From Glandiceps talaboti (lineage: Eukaryota > Hemichordata > Enteropneusta > Spengelidae): a stretch of 64,000 nucleotides of DNA. The stretch lies in the NCBI RefSeq assembly GCF_964340395.1, contig NC_135569.1, positions 1,883,123 through 1,947,122 on the forward strand, written 5' to 3'. Below are positions 13,796 to 28,427 of the stretch, piece by piece. Below the pieces are notes generated by a model. That model saw only the letters and a list, made by a program, of their open reading frames with translations. It did no database searches and was not told where the DNA came from. The first letter of the stretch is position 1, and each line of letters begins with the position of its first letter. Position numbers and translations under genes: made by a program.

Positions 13796-14222
13796 AGGTC
13801 CACTTCAGGTTAGGATTAATATCCTGGTGTGAAAATCAGTTGTTTGGCAGAGTTCTAGAAAAAGTTAGGTCAGAACAAAAGATTAATCCTATGTAATCCT
13901 TCATATAAAGATAACACAAATGCAAATAACCTAGGATTGATAAATGATCCTTTAAAATTCCTGTTTTGATAATGTTAGGATTTATACATTCAAGTTCCAC
14001 GGGTTGGTATGAAATTTGCCAACCTACATGTAGCCATAGAAATTAGAAATTTAATATGTAAAACCCCACTTCAGGGATCAGAATTAAAATCCATTTGTGA
14101 AAAATGATTTTTTTTTGCAGAGTTATAGATGAAGTTGGTCCAAAACAAAAGAAGAATTACTTGTGATTTTATTATAGATAACACTAATTTGATGACCCAG
14201 GATTGAAACATGGCCCTTTAAC
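13796..14222 (+). repeat. two adjacent copies of a dispersed ~160-bp repeat
   Basis: Two diverged copies (about 13796-13960 and 14062-14222) share the order ccacttcagg, ggattaatat/attaaaat, tggtgtgaaaa, gcagagtt, aagttaggt/agttggt, acaaaag, aatcctatgtaatcc, gataacac and ggattga...cccttta. Related copies occur at about 16519-16620 and 38990-39112 in the same orientation. It looks like an old SINE-like or MITE-like family. I see no tRNA box or poly-A tail. Confidence 0.6.
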
Positions 14223-14589
14223 TAATTATCAATTCATGTCAACCATAGACACAGTTTAATTGTCATGAATTCGTGTCACCCCTAGACAACATAGCGATGC
14301 AGTTTTTGACCTCTGTGTGCTCGTAGGGTAGTTTGATTCATCAATGAATGACTAAGCCCTCAATGTAGGCAGTACAAAAGAGATACAGATTACTCTGTAA
14401 GGGGTTTCATTTTGTCTGCCATTAGCAAGGTTGGAAAATTGACAGTTTTTGGCAAGGACAAGATATGAGTCACGCTACGCATGGTGAATGGAAAATTGAA
14501 TTGTACATTACTGTGTAAAAAGTATACATTGTATAGCTAAGTCACTGTATATCTGTGTGTGCTTCAACTCAAACTAGAAAATTGACAGG

Positions 14590-14760
14590 TGTCTGAAATG
14601 ATGGTGACTGCAAATTATTGAAATATGAAATGATGGCGACTGCAAATTATTGAAATATGAAATGACAGCAAATTATTGAAATATGAAATGACGACTGCAA
14701 ATTACTGAAATATGAAATGGCGATAACTGCAAATTATTGAAAAATGATATGATTTTTTAA
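14590..14760. repeat. ~31-bp tandem repeat, about five copies
   Basis: Units contain actgcaaattattgaaatatg and gaaatgatggcg with short indels between copies. Confidence 0.85.
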
Positions 14761-14929
14761 AGTTAATGACAACTACAGCCATGTAATGATGACGTGAAAT
14801 GACAATTTTATATGTCATGCATGTCAATAGTTTTCCAGTTTGTGTTTGTATGAAAGGCAGTAAATATGTCAAATAGACGTGGTATGTTGTATTAGTTTCC
14901 TGGCAAAATTGTAAAAAATAAATTAAAAT

Positions 14930-15375
14930 CTCTCTTACTTCTCAAGATATTTTACCTGGGTTTCCAAACAATATTCTGTAAAATAACGAAAGTTTGAAAG
15001 TTTAAGTAAATTTCACCTTCTTTGTTACTAGCTTTCAAATGTAAGGAGAGTAGATAATCTCTCGATCCAAAGTCCCAAACTCCCACAATTTTACGAGGGT
15101 TTCCCAGCAAAGTGATAGTAAAAGATAAGGAGATTTACAAACTGTATGTTAGTGTCACCTGCTTTTCTGCCGAAACAAAAGCAGGGTGGGTAACCTGTCG
15201 ATCCATAGGCCCAAACTCCCATATTTTACTTGGGTTTCCTAGCAAAGTGATAGTACAAGATACATGTAAGGAAATTTATGTAAGTTTTATGTACTTTCCT
15301 ACCTTTGCTATCAGTTATTGAACATAAGAAGGGTACCGTGCGTAACGTCCCAATCCATAGGCCGAAACCTCCATA
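14930..15375. repeat. ~140-150-bp tandem repeat, about three copies
   Basis: The block cgatccaaagtcccaaactc ... gggtttcccagcaaagtgatagta is repeated with moderate divergence, followed each time by a ccttc...gctatc/gctttc segment and a gtagataat- or gggtaacct-like segment. The open frames in it are not consistent with a conserved protein. Confidence 0.75.
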
Positions 15376-16574
15376 GTAGGGTTGGTACTGATATATCTCA
15401 TTGTTATACCGTAGGTCAACATAAATTATATGTTTTTCATGTTTGAGGAATCGTAAGGTTGGACTGAGTACTGTATAAGGTAGTCTGAAGAGACAGACGC
15501 TGGTGGTATGTCTGGCATTGTAACGAGAGGTACTGTATGAAGGAAATACTTGCATTATACTTCAGATTTCATTATCCTACAACATTCTGATTTCCACCAA
15601 TTGTTTGTTACGTAGTATTGCCAAGAAATAATTGTTGAAATCTGTCAATGTGGTAGACATCTATTTAGGAAAAAATCCTGTTTAGGCAGTTTGAAGTGGA
15701 CTGTGTTGAATACCACAGGTCGAGACAGATTTACGAACTCAGACTTTATTGACAGATATACTAATACCTTGCTATCAAGTAGGTTTTTTGCTGGTGCTGA
15801 AAGGAGATGCAGGAGAGCGTAACTGTTTGCTTTCCTCTCATCCATTTTTGTCTCAAAATCACACATTTTCTATTAGTGCAAATGACTAAACAGAATATGA
15901 TGCACTTTATTTTCAAAGGACTTCATTTTTGCATTCATGGAAAAATGGAAAGGTATTCACTATATTTATTTGCCCAAATATTTCACACGATAGCATTTTA
16001 TTTATAATTAGTATTTATAACTTTAAAATATATATGAATATTGTAACTTACACACATTAATTAAAATGAAAAGTCCAGTCAAATTTATTTCTGCCTTTAG
16101 TACACTTGTACTTATAGTGATTATTGCTATCAAATTACGCATGATTTTGTGTGATAAATGTCACCGTGGTAAGTTTTCAACTTTGAAAAAGCCCTAAGTA
16201 TCGCTCTTTCAGGTGTTCTGCCATTTTGGGGATTTCTACAAGGCATTATGGGAAAAAATACAGGAAATGACATCATTGCTACCCAAGTCTCTTTGTCTTG
16301 TCCATTGGTAAGTTCCCCAGGCCTCATTCTGAGTAACATCTATCATAGGTCTGGTATTATAAGAGGACACTTCTTCAGAGCAATATGGCAAAATAATGGA
16401 CAACAATTTATATCTAGAAAATATATACAGTGATAATATTTTTTCACATGAAAGTTGAGCGATGTTAAGAATTAGAGTACAGTAACATGTGGCTGGAATT
16501 TTCCTTTAAAAACCTGTGTCGGGTGAGATAAGGATTAAAAATTCGGCAAAACTAAAGAGAAAGTCGGTCCAGCA

Positions 16575-17015
16575 CAAACAGAATTATTCCATGTAATCCT
16601 TTGGGATAAACTGGTCAAATTGCATTATTATAAAAATGTGTTATTAAACAAAGGGTATTAAAAAAACTATTATAATCATATTATGATTTCAAAAAAAAAA
16701 TGCAGCTGTACCATGGTGGATTATCCCATGTAATCCTCATCGCTAGACTGATCAAATTGCATTTATTACATGAATGTTTTATTCAGAGGGCATTGAAAAA
16801 TATGATAACCATAATATGATTTATAAGAAAAAATATCCCAGCTGTATGACGCTGCCTTATCCCATGTACATTGTAATCCGTATGAATAGCAGGAAGGGTC
16901 CTACTGTATGGATAGACTTCTCAAATTTCATTATTTCAATAATATATTATTAAAACTAAGGGTGTTAAAAACATGATAATCTCGGAATATGAAAGGAAAC
17001 CAGCTGTATCACACC
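16575..17015. repeat. ~150-bp diverged tandem repeat, three copies
   Basis: Each copy has ccatgtaatcc, then caaattgcattattata, a long A/T stretch with ttattaaa..aagggt.ttaaaaa, atgataatc, and cagctgta near the end. The copies differ by many substitutions and one insertion of about 25 bp. Confidence 0.75.
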
Positions 17016-17614
17016 AACTTTGATCAGTTTCAATTTTTCGAGTAGAAATTGTGTCTGTTAATTAAAAAAGATTGTGATGTTCACAGTTTGGAAAGAAATA
17101 TGATATGTTGCCAAATATTTATCTTTTATTATTTTAATTATTGAATTATCAATGTCAATATTTTGAACAATTTGTATTATTCAACAAACCATTTATCATG
17201 ATACAAAATATGCTACTGATCAGGAGAAAAAATTTGTGACATGCTGAGTGAGGACAGATCCAACAAGTCAGGATGGGCTGTCTGGGAGTTTGTACGTCAG
17301 ACCAGATGTGAGAGAAACTTGATCCATTGTTGGATGTCTAATATTTGTATTCTTGTTGTAGTAGGGACGTAATGAAAGATATGGGAAAGTGGAGTATTTA
17401 TCTAGAGGTCAAACAGAGGTCAATCTAGTAAATGATTATGTCAGAAAACAAAACTGAAATGCAAAGAAAAACTTGTTAGGATAAAATGTCATCTGTTGAA
17501 GGAAAAAGAAATGGATATGATGTGACTTATTGTTTGTGGGATGACTTAACAGGCAACAAAAACAACTTGTACAAGTTTAAGAGAAAAATAAAAATAAAAT
17601 AAATGTACTGCATA

Positions 17615-18360
17615 CACATGTACATACACTCTCACATGTGAACATACACTACACATGTAAGCACATGTACACACATACACATATACATATGTACAGACAC
17701 ACACACACACACACATGTAAACATACATATACACACACATGCACACATACAATAATACATATGCTACACATGTATACACACCTATACATGTACATACACA
17801 TTACAATGTACACACACATGTACACATACTACACATGTACACACACTGCACATGTACACACATATTACACATTTCCATTCATGTATACTACAGAAGTAAA
17901 CACACACTACAAATGTTCACACACATAAACACTTGTGCACACACACATGTACAATGTACACATACACATGTACATGCACACATTAACATTAGGTACATGT
18001 GTACACATACATTAAACATTACATGTACATGTATACACATGTAAGCACATGTATGTAGACGATGTGCACACATTGAAAAAAATTATTTGTTTATACGTAA
18101 ACTCACATAAACATGCAAACAGAAACATGTACACACAATGTGCACAAAAACACACATACACACATACATACATACATACATACATACATACATACATACA
18201 TACATACATACATACATACATACATACATACATACATACACACATACACACAGATGTAAATGATGTACACACATATACACATACACACACAAACACACAC
18301 ACATGCACACACACATACACACAGATGTAAATGATGTACACGCATATACATACACACGTT
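17615..18360. repeat. CA/CATA microsatellite cluster
   Basis: There are mixed acacatgta units, then a pure (CATA)n block at about 18160-18240 and duplicated cacacagatgtaaatgatgt segments (near 18245 and 18315). All long frames here translate the repeat. Confidence 0.93.
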
Positions 18361-18382
18361 ATTCACATACCGTGCACATACT

Positions 18383-18411
18383 CAACAACAACAACAACAA
18401 CAACAACAACA
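18383..18411. repeat. (CAA)n microsatellite
   Basis: About nine perfect CAA units follow the CATA cluster. Confidence 0.95.
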
Positions 18412-19094
18412 AACTTCATTATACAGGCATGTAGTAATTGTGATTGAGTAAATGTTCACAAATCACAGCTGTGTGTAGTCTTAGATAACCTCAGTAGCGG
18501 TTGAAAAGAGAAAATGTGGCGGTGTTTAAAAAATGAATATTTCTTCCTCTGAGGTTCAACAATAATGAAAAAATCAAGCCATTTTTGTACTTATTTACTT
18601 AATTGAATGAAGAATGGAGATTTCTTTTTACGTTGATTTCCATTCAGTTAATTTTCAGATAAACTTGTCATTGTTAAGAAACCAATTACAAAATGCCATA
18701 AATAGGAAAATATCTTGAAAGAGCTCACCAAGGTGTGAAACAAGTCAAACATTCAACTGGTTTGTACTAATTTACTGCTAATAAATAAGATAGTAGACAG
18801 TTATGTGTATGAGGCTCTCATTTCATGAAAGCAGCAGTGAGATCAAGTTTGTACTGGAGGGCAAAGCAAAGGTTGAAGTAGAAATTCAATGTGATTATAG
18901 CGTCTATAGTAGTTCTGTTTAGTTAGGACCTATCTCTTATGAAACACAACATTGCTGTAAACAATGATACAGGCCTTCATTTGGCAGTGTTTCATAAACA
19001 TTAGGTTGTCATTGTTAGGACTACAGTGGTCTAGCTTTAGGGCTGAGTGTTCAAGTAGTGTACATGTAACTGAGGGTTGCTGGTATCAAGTAAC

Positions 19095-19560
19095 GGCAGG
19101 AATTTATTGAATGCAGTGTTGTCTGTCTAACTTATTGAAAACAGTGCCAACTGTCTAAAGTATTGAAAACAGTACATGTACCAATCGTCTCACATAGTGA
19201 AAACTACCAATCGTCTAACGTAATAAAAACAGTACTAACTGTTTAACATAATGAAAACAGTACCAATCATCTAACGTATTGAAAACAGTACCAATCGTCT
19301 AACATATTGAAAACAGTACCACTGCCAGTCGTCTAACGTAATGAAAACAGTACAGGTGTACTGTCTAACATATTGAAACAGTACTAACTGTCTAACGTAT
19401 TGAAAACAGTGCCAGTCGAACGTAATGAAAACAGTACCAGTCGTCTAACGTAATGAAAACAGTGCCAACTGTCTAACATGTTGAAAACAGGACTAACTGT
19501 CTAACGTATTGAAAACAGTACTAATCATCTAACGTATTGAAAATGGTGCCAATCGTCAAT
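19095..19560. repeat. 28-bp minisatellite, about 16 copies
   Basis: The unit is near aacgtattgaaaacagtacc followed by aatcgtct. Copies vary between acat/acgt, attg/aatg and accaatc/actaact. The unit length equals that of the array at 8566-9375, but the sequences do not align convincingly. Confidence 0.9.
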
Positions 19561-21739
19561 GCCACACAATGAAGCACAGCCCTGTGTTGCTGCCGTAATT
19601 GTGTTACCAAGTCGGCAAACATTGTGGTGTAGATTTCATGCCATGGTAAGCCTAAGTAAACATCCCATTTTTGTCAGCTATATTTGACTGTCATGTTTTA
19701 AAAATAACAGTATATGTTTGTTATAGTGTAATTAAAACTATACTGTACAACTGACAAACTTTTAATAGATGTACTGGTATGTGTATGATCATGTGACACA
19801 ACATTGTCACATTGGCCTCAGCCTGTCATTCCATCTTCATTTGATGTAAATGTCGTCTGCATGTAAATAGACAAATATCGTACATTTCAAGTATTCTTTC
19901 AAAATAATTCATCTAGAGATTTAGTGACAATTAAAATCTAATCGTGAGTTGCCTAGAATTAATCAAGATTTTAAAAATAATTTTAGAAAAATTAAAAAAT
20001 TTATATTAAAATAATTGAGAGAATAGCAGGCAGACATATATTCATTTCAAAAAAAGTATCTAATTTTAATGACAGTTAAAATCTAATTATGAATTATCCA
20101 AAATTAATCTAGATTTATTTTATACATCAAAGTTTATGAAACAATTTTGAAAAAGTAATATTTACGAGAAGAAAAAAAAGAGGGAAAAATATGTAGTTTG
20201 CAAGCTGATGTAGAAAGTTTACAACTCAGTACATTTAGAGACAGAGGTTACATACGTGTAGTTTATCAACAATGTCATCTAAAATACTATGTTAGGTCAT
20301 ATGTATGTGTGTAGAGTACACAAATAACTTAACTCAGAGAGAGAGAGAAAAATACAAGACTTTAATTATGGTAGGTCTTGCTGTATGTGTCTTGCATTCC
20401 TAAATAGCGACAGAACAAATATAAATGTACATTAATTGAAATACTGCACTTAATTTGCACATGTGTGTTTTATGCACAGAAGTCACAAATAATGTGATTG
20501 ATGATATTCAGAACAAATTTTTAGATGCATAATTTATTTCCCGTATTCTATCTGAACATAAATATTTCGAGCTGCATGAGTAGGATTTTCAAATAAAATT
20601 GCAACACTCAGAACAAATAACTAATTGTTTTAAATGCTGTTTGTACACATATATGTGTCTCACATTCACAAATTACGACACTCAAATTGAAAACACACTA
20701 ATTTCAATGTTTCACTTATTTCTCGTATTCAGTCAGAACATACATATTTCCACACAAGTAGGGGTGTGTGTATTACTCAATTCTCATAAGCCTCATATGA
20801 ACAGGTGGGTAATCCGCCAGTATGTAAGTTGAATAAATGTTGTGACATAAATCTACACCCTATAAATGTCACTGCTGATATTGAAAAATGACTAGGTAGC
20901 AGAAACGCATTCGTGTTTGATTAACGAGAGAAACGTTTGAAATATACGGGGGAATTGTTACGCTGTAATGATTATGAAAGGATGATAATAACAAGCTGTC
21001 AATCATACTACTTTTCTTTTACGTTTTATTTGAAATTGTTGCCGTCAAATATAATTAAGTACACTCTTCATTTTAGAGTGGGTACAACTTTGACCCTGAC
21101 AGCAATTCTTTAGCAGCTTGCAAACGTATCCATGTTGTTAATTTAGTGAGAGTGTACTTCAATGGAAGTCACTATGTACGAGCAATAATGAAAGTGAATA
21201 TTTTCCTCGTCTATTCAATGAATCAAACAAAGAAACAGACTGTACAAGTAATATTTCTATTACACAATATCATTTATAATGAGTGTTTTCTTCAGGACAT
21301 CACTCACTTGTGACATCAAACCTCTATTTCTTGGAAATGGAGCAAATTTACAAAAATTCTAGTCTTATGCAAAATTTTCCTCAGATGTCATTATATTTAT
21401 GCTATAGGAGAAAACTGAGAAATGTTTGTATTGAAATATTGCGAAAATTTACTGAATATTTATAGCTATGCTACTATATTCCAAAGAGTAACCTTGATGT
21501 TGTTCAGAGAAAATTTTTGTGTGAAAAATATGATTTTCAAAAATGTAAATGCTGAGAAAGAAAGATGAAAGATGAAAAATGATAAATAAATGTGTTTTAT
21601 AATCTCTACAAAGACACTCTGACATGTAATTAAATTATATAATTAAATTTATAATATGACTTTCTCGAGTAATATAAACCATCCAACGAGTATTAAGATG
21701 ACAAAAATTATATATATAATTATATGTACAGTGAACATA

Positions 21740-22152
<413 letters not shown>

Positions 22153-23042
22153 CTAGAAATTGGTGTCACCCCTAGCACTAAACTGTACACTTCTTGTTAT
22201 CTTGCATTTAGAAACTTTAGTCTTATTCTTATGTTGCAATCAGTCTACATGTACATGTGTTATAGCATGTATGCTGTCCAGAACAGAACACAACACTAAT
22301 AATTCACAATTTGTTAACAGTTCCCTCTTTGATATATATGGTTTTCTAGTTGATGTCACATGACCTTATTGCCTTGTCCAATCAGTATTTGGCATACAAG
22401 GCCTGAGTCACCATTTGAAATTGGCTATTCCATCTACTACCTGCCCCCATACCTGCCAAGACAAGGCTTCCACTGATCTGTGGAAATCAATGACATATGA
22501 AAATAGATTATCATTTTCTGGCTTGTCAATTTTGTTTTTATGTTAGGATAAACTTAAAGAGAATCAAGTAATGCTTAGTAATGAAAAAATAAAGTCTAAA
22601 GTGACAGAGTAGTGATTTATAAGTGAAAATCAGTGTAGTTAGTGATGTGAATAAAGTGGATATTAATTCAAGTTCATGGATGTGACTTTTGCTGATACTG
22701 TACAGGTTCAGGTCAGGTTCATGGTCAGTCTACAAGTCTAATATTCAGAAATTACCATTTAATTCTCTCTGGCTCTGTCATACATTGCACAGAATTGGTG
22801 TTTTCTACTGTGGTTGTATTTATTTTGGTATTTATTTTGGTGCCTGAAAAATTTGGTGGAATGGCAATTTAGGACATGTCAGGTGTACTTTAATTTTGTA
22901 GACAGTTCAACTGTTCAAGGGAAAAGTAGATACCACTTGTTGTAAATAACATATCCAGTTGGCCTGCCATGCTCAGTACAATTGTTGTTGACACCTTTCA
23001 CAACAACTGGATGTAGAAATATAACAACTCATAATCAATTTC

Positions 23043-23407
23043 AGGCCAAATAAAAAATTTCTGTGGTTCCGATTACCCTCAATTTTAGAATAGGGTGGGG
23101 TAGGTAGATTTTTTATTTTATTATATTTTTTTTCTGTGTGAGAGTCTAGTTCAGGTTTTCCATTGTTTTCCAAATGGTCTCTGTTTTGTTGGTTTCTTCT
23201 CATCAGATGTACAGCCATTACAGATTGGAAGAACAGTTTTATATTGTCTTTTTAAGTTTATGTCAGTTTCCGCATCCACTTTTTCCATGACACTTTTTGC
23301 GATATTATTTTTTTTTCTTGAATACATAAAAAAAAAGTTTAGGGTCATCTGTGGAAAACTAGGTGGGGTTGGGTAACCGGAACCAAACAATTATTTTTTT
23401 TAGGCCT
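23043..23407. mobile_element. 365-bp MITE with ~36-bp terminal inverted repeats
   Basis: The left end is AGGCCaaataaaaaattt then ctgtggttccgattaccc. The right end is gggtaaccggaaccaaacaa then ttatttttttTAGGCCT. The two arms are inverted copies over about 36 bp with few mismatches. The interior is non-coding. A partial reverse-oriented copy lies at 35410-35596. Confidence 0.82.
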
Positions 23408-24248
23408 TAGCGGGATTTATATCTGTGGAAAAAATTTGTGTTCTAGTCAGCTAAAATTAATCTACATGTAGCACTGAAAAACATAAACCTATACAGTATC
23501 AAATTCAGTTGTTGCGTTGTTAAAATTACAAAAGTGATTTGGTTCTTAAGATATTAAGTAAAAAATTGTTGATCCGTCAAATCAAATACAAACTGAATGT
23601 AAAAGAAAAAATGTATTAGCTCTCAAATTTTGATAAAATAACAACACTTGTGAACATTTAGTAAATCTCAGTACCCCCTAGCCCACCCTCTGTACTCTGA
23701 GATGACTCCTTAGGTTGTGTCAGTACTGTGATGAGTGAGTGAGTTATCCATTGTGAGTGTTACATTTCTCTTCACCACAGATGTTCAGATAGACTAGCCT
23801 ATTTGTTACAATATGACATGATGTTATATAAAGAGTGACAGATCTCTAACAATGTATAGTTTATGAGTTCTGTAATGAGATGGGAGGAGTTGTGACTGTA
23901 ATAGTCTGTTGTTTGGAGTTGTGACTGTAATAGTCTGTTGTTTAGACGTAGTAAATAGATAGTTATGTAAGAACTAATTAGAGACATTGTGTCAATTGGA
24001 CTCTATCAAAATAAATACTGTGTGTTGACATAGGTCTTGCTGTGGAATTTACAGATGTTGTACACAGATGTTTACTGTAAAGAAATTTGTCAGTAGGTGG
24101 AAGATATTTCAGACCAAAAGGACACAGCTTTATTGCTTAGATTACTGTTTTCCTAAGGAAAACATCACACAAGTTCAAGTTACTAGTAGGAATGTATCAA
24201 TTCATACTCTATACAATATTAAGATAACTGTTCTTCCTTTGAATTGAT

Positions 24249-24778
24249 AGTGTTCTTTCTGTAGAGGTAGGAGAAATATATTCTAGTCAAAATGTTATAG
24301 TACTTATACTTAGCCTGTAGACAAGGAAAGCAACATTCTAAGAAACACTACACGCCCCTGTATGTGTTCTTTCTGTAGAGGTAGGGGAAAACAATTCTAG
24401 TCAAAACGCTGTCATATTAGACTGTAGACAAGGAACACAGTCTAAGAAACACTACATGCCCCCTATATGTTCTTTCTGTAGAGGTAGGAGAAATATATTC
24501 TAGTCAAAATGTTATACTTAGCCTGTAGACAAGGAAAGCAACATTCTAAGAAACACTACACGCCCCTGTATGTGTTCTTTCTGTAGAGGTAGGGGAAATC
24601 AATTCTCGTCAAAACGCTGTCATGTTTAGACTGTAGACAAGGAACACAGTCTAAGAAACACTACACCCCTATGTGTTCTTTCTGTAGAGGTAGGGGAAAT
24701 ATATTCAAGTCAAAACGCTGTCATATTTACTTAGACTGTAGACAAGGAACACAGTCTAAGAAAAGCTACACACCCCTA
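24249..24778. repeat. 100-114-bp tandem repeat, five copies
   Basis: The start tgttctttctgtagaggtag recurs at about 24251, 24365, 24469, 24573 and 24673. Each unit continues with attctagtcaaaa, gactgtagacaagga, and tctaagaaacactaca. Alternate copies share variants, suggesting a two-unit duplication. Confidence 0.92.
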
Positions 24779-25181
24779 TGTTTCACACCCATCTTGGATT
24801 AGGATACAAATTTATGTGTCAAAAAGAGGTACACTCAAGGACTTCATGTTGAGATTATATTGTTCATACTTTCAAGAATCAATAGGACAGTAAAATAAAG
24901 TTATTGTGGAACGGTAAATTGAAAACAAATGTAACGTTTTGATCCATCTACCTATGGCCCAAAGTATCATACAGAAAGTAGGTCTGTAGTAGACAGATTG
25001 AAACTTTGCATTCGTTTCCAATTTACCATTTCAAAGTAACTATTTGACTGTTGTAGAATAGAAATTGATACTTGCCTCCATTTTATATATTTTACTGGCC
25101 TAAGAGGTATATGTTGTTTTGCTTCGCTTTTCAAGTAGAAAAAACATAGTAGAATTGTTCAGTCAATTAAAAATCTAAAAT

Positions 25182-25210
25182 AAATACCCAACTCTCATCC
25201 ATATGGCCAT
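25182..25210. repeat. half-copy of the 36613 hairpin element
   Basis: It reads aaataaatacccaactctca then tccatatggcca, matching one arm of the hairpin at 36613-36706 with its outer flank. Confidence 0.6.
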
Positions 25211-28200
25211 TTTAGGAGTAAATATTTCAATGTTGTTAGTTTTGTATTTGGATTCAAATTCAGGCCTCAGTTACACACTACCAGAACCAATCTGATTCAA
25301 ATCTGATGTAGTGTACACTTTGCCATTTCTTTTTTGCCTGTTACGTTTACAAATAGAACAAATAACAGTAAATGCAACAGCCAAAAAGAAATCGCGCCTT
25401 GTACACTACATCGGATTTTAATCAGATTGTACCTGAACAAAAGCTAGCTGTGAGTTGAGGTATAAATTTTTGATGTTGAATTCTTCAAATCCGTTTTGTA
25501 CCTTGTAGAAATATTTATTCATTATTTGTGCTATCGGTGTTGAAATTACAACGTATACACAAGATTAGTTCTTTTTTTCAATTAAAAATGCATGAGTTTT
25601 TCCATCTTGAAGGGTTATTTGTACACTGGGGATTCATGTATATATGCAAAGATTGTCAGATTTCAGATTTCTGATTCATTATTCACACATTTAACTGGTG
25701 TAATATGTCATACATTAATGTTAAATATGTCTTTAGATAATTCTGAATCAAACATTTAGTTTATGTGAGAAATTTCCCCAAAAGACGTATATTTCCTGAT
25801 GAGTTCTTTTGCAAATAAATATCCTTTCATAAACGTTGTCGCTATAATATCCTCTGTGTTACCTCGAGTGATATCACAGTGAATCTTAAAAATCTGAGAT
25901 AAAAATTGTCAGCAATTGTCTCCCTAGTTTTGTTCATCTGGGACATTAGTCATTATTGTGCCATTTTAAACATCAAAAGTAGAAGATAAAATCAACGGCG
26001 CATAACATGTAAAATATTACATCTGTGCTTTGAGGGTTGACAAGGAATACTTCTCACACTCAGGTGACCTGAACTTTGACCTCTTGACCTTTCTAGGGTT
26101 TATCTGTGTGATCACAAACATAGCCTGTCAGACATGGCTGACTATTCTTTGATAATGTTGATGGAGCCTGTCAGGTCTTTTGTCCAACTCGTACTTAAAC
26201 GCTGATAACTGGTTTCAAATTTACACTGAATGTGTAATGTCAAGATGCTATGATGCCTTAGATTGAAATAAGAGTGAATATGAATTTCTGTGAATTTTGT
26301 TTGGCAGTTTCTTTACTAGGATGTCTCTTTGTGATTGTCTATCACATGAATATCATAATGTATGTAACAGTATATTGATAGGTTTTGAAATTTTTACATT
26401 AACAGCTTCAATGACAATTCATAAGAAAATTTGTATACACGTGTTCAATATATTTCCTTGTCAGTCAGTTTTCTTACAAATGTGTTTTTTGTGTCTATCA
26501 TCAATATATGTAAGATGATCTTACATATTTATCAAGATGTTTTTAAAATTTATTCAAAAATTTTGAAAGCTTTGAGGACAATTTGTAAAAATGAGGTGAA
26601 CATGTTGTTGTAACAAAGACGCATGTCGTTGTGACGAAGAATGACGAGGGTATAAATTCCATATTTTTTGTTCAAGTTGGTTCATGCATGGTGTAATGGG
26701 TGCATTCCGGAATCATGTCATAACCTGAGTGTGTTAATTGTATATCTAAATCTGTTCCTGGTATATTCCATGTTTTTAGTATGTTATCCTACAGATAGTG
26801 CTGTCCACTATCAGTGACATACCTGCCACTCATTATATTATACCATCTCATATTAGTCCATTGCATGCCACAAAATCCATACCAGTTCTACTATCATTGT
26901 GACATAGTTGCTGAGAGCTGCACCTGTGTACTGTAGCTACTGTTAATGGCATCCCACAGGGCCAGGAAATTAACAAATCAATATAAGGGTGGTGGTTGGC
27001 TGGACTAATTAGTGAGTTGCCATCAAAGCTAAGCTACAATATAATGATGGAATCTAGTCTGTCACAGAGATAGTCATTAGTTGTATAGACAGTTTGCATT
27101 TGTATAATGAAATGACAGTGCTTGATTAAACAAAGTCTAAAAAAACTCTCTAAGATCAAAATGTATCAAAGGAACATACAAGAAACGTGAGGATTTTAAT
27201 AACACTCCAAGGATATATATAGTATAAATGAAACAGAAAGTACATGTGTTCTCATTTTGTGTTTTTATACGCAAGGTAATATATGATATATTGAAATGAC
27301 TAATTTTATTGATAGGGAAACTATTTTTTGTACAAATCCAAATATTTGAAAATGAAGGGATTATTACTTTTCATTGAATCAACACATTTTATGATCACAT
27401 GACTTAAAAATATGATAGCGAACAGAAAGAGGTTTATATGAAATGCATAGCAATTTGATGCACGTCTCTGGAAGGAATACTGCAAAGAGAATAGGGTATA
27501 TATTTTGTATTTGTAACTCAGTTCATATTGTCAGTGTAATAAAGTGGGTTTTTTTTTTAAATGAAAAAAATTGTAAAAAGCCTGCTCATGGTATATAACT
27601 CATCAAAATATACAAGCTGTAGTTGCAGTGAATTACTATTGTGATAAAATTTCCCACACTTTTGCCAAATTGGAAGTAGTATATTTCATGATACGCAACT
27701 CAGTTTTGATGCTTGGTAGCTGAAAGGGGAGGTATGCTGAAGACAAGATGTGTATAACTCAAATTTCATAATTATGAGTTTTGTCTTCCGCAATCGATTT
27801 TATAAAACTTTTTTTGTCAAAAACAATGATTTTATGCAAGGTAGTGCAAAGTTTTGCTGTACAAATGTAGGAAACCAGATGTATATTGTGTATGTTACTT
27901 AAATTTTACCATAGCAAAATTTCTTATATTTTTTGCCAATCTTTTTGAAAAACAACTCCAATTTGGTTTACGGTAGCTGTAAGGTATGTTGAAGAGAACA
28001 GGATGTGTATGTACAAATTGTAATCAAGCCATCATAGCCAACAGTCCTGTTGAGATTCAAGGCATGTTTGTTGTACACTTGTTGTCTTGGTGACCCTGGG
28101 GTCATACGAATACATGTTTCTGTCTTTCTGGATATTGATGCTTACAATCCCAATGTAAACTACAGATTGTCAATCAATGTCACTTCACAGTTCTCAAAAA

Positions 28201-28427
28201 AAACGATCTGGCCACGACTTAAGTCTGTAACTTCCTAAATTGATTTACTGACCAGGGTTAAATGAGTGTTGTAATAGTATGTGTATGTTGTGTCCTTAAC
28301 AAGAGGAAATTCTTCCACTTTTGTCTGAAAAGGTGACACCTCCACCCAGTTTTAAGATGTTAACCCCTCCCCACCCAACAAATAATATGAACAGTGAAGT
28401 ATTACATGTACATAAACCAGGTTTAAA

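Noticed and set aside
16248-16310. Open segment followed by gtaagt at 16310
   Set aside because: The donor-like site is good, but the peptide does not resemble DIX and there is no convincing acceptor.
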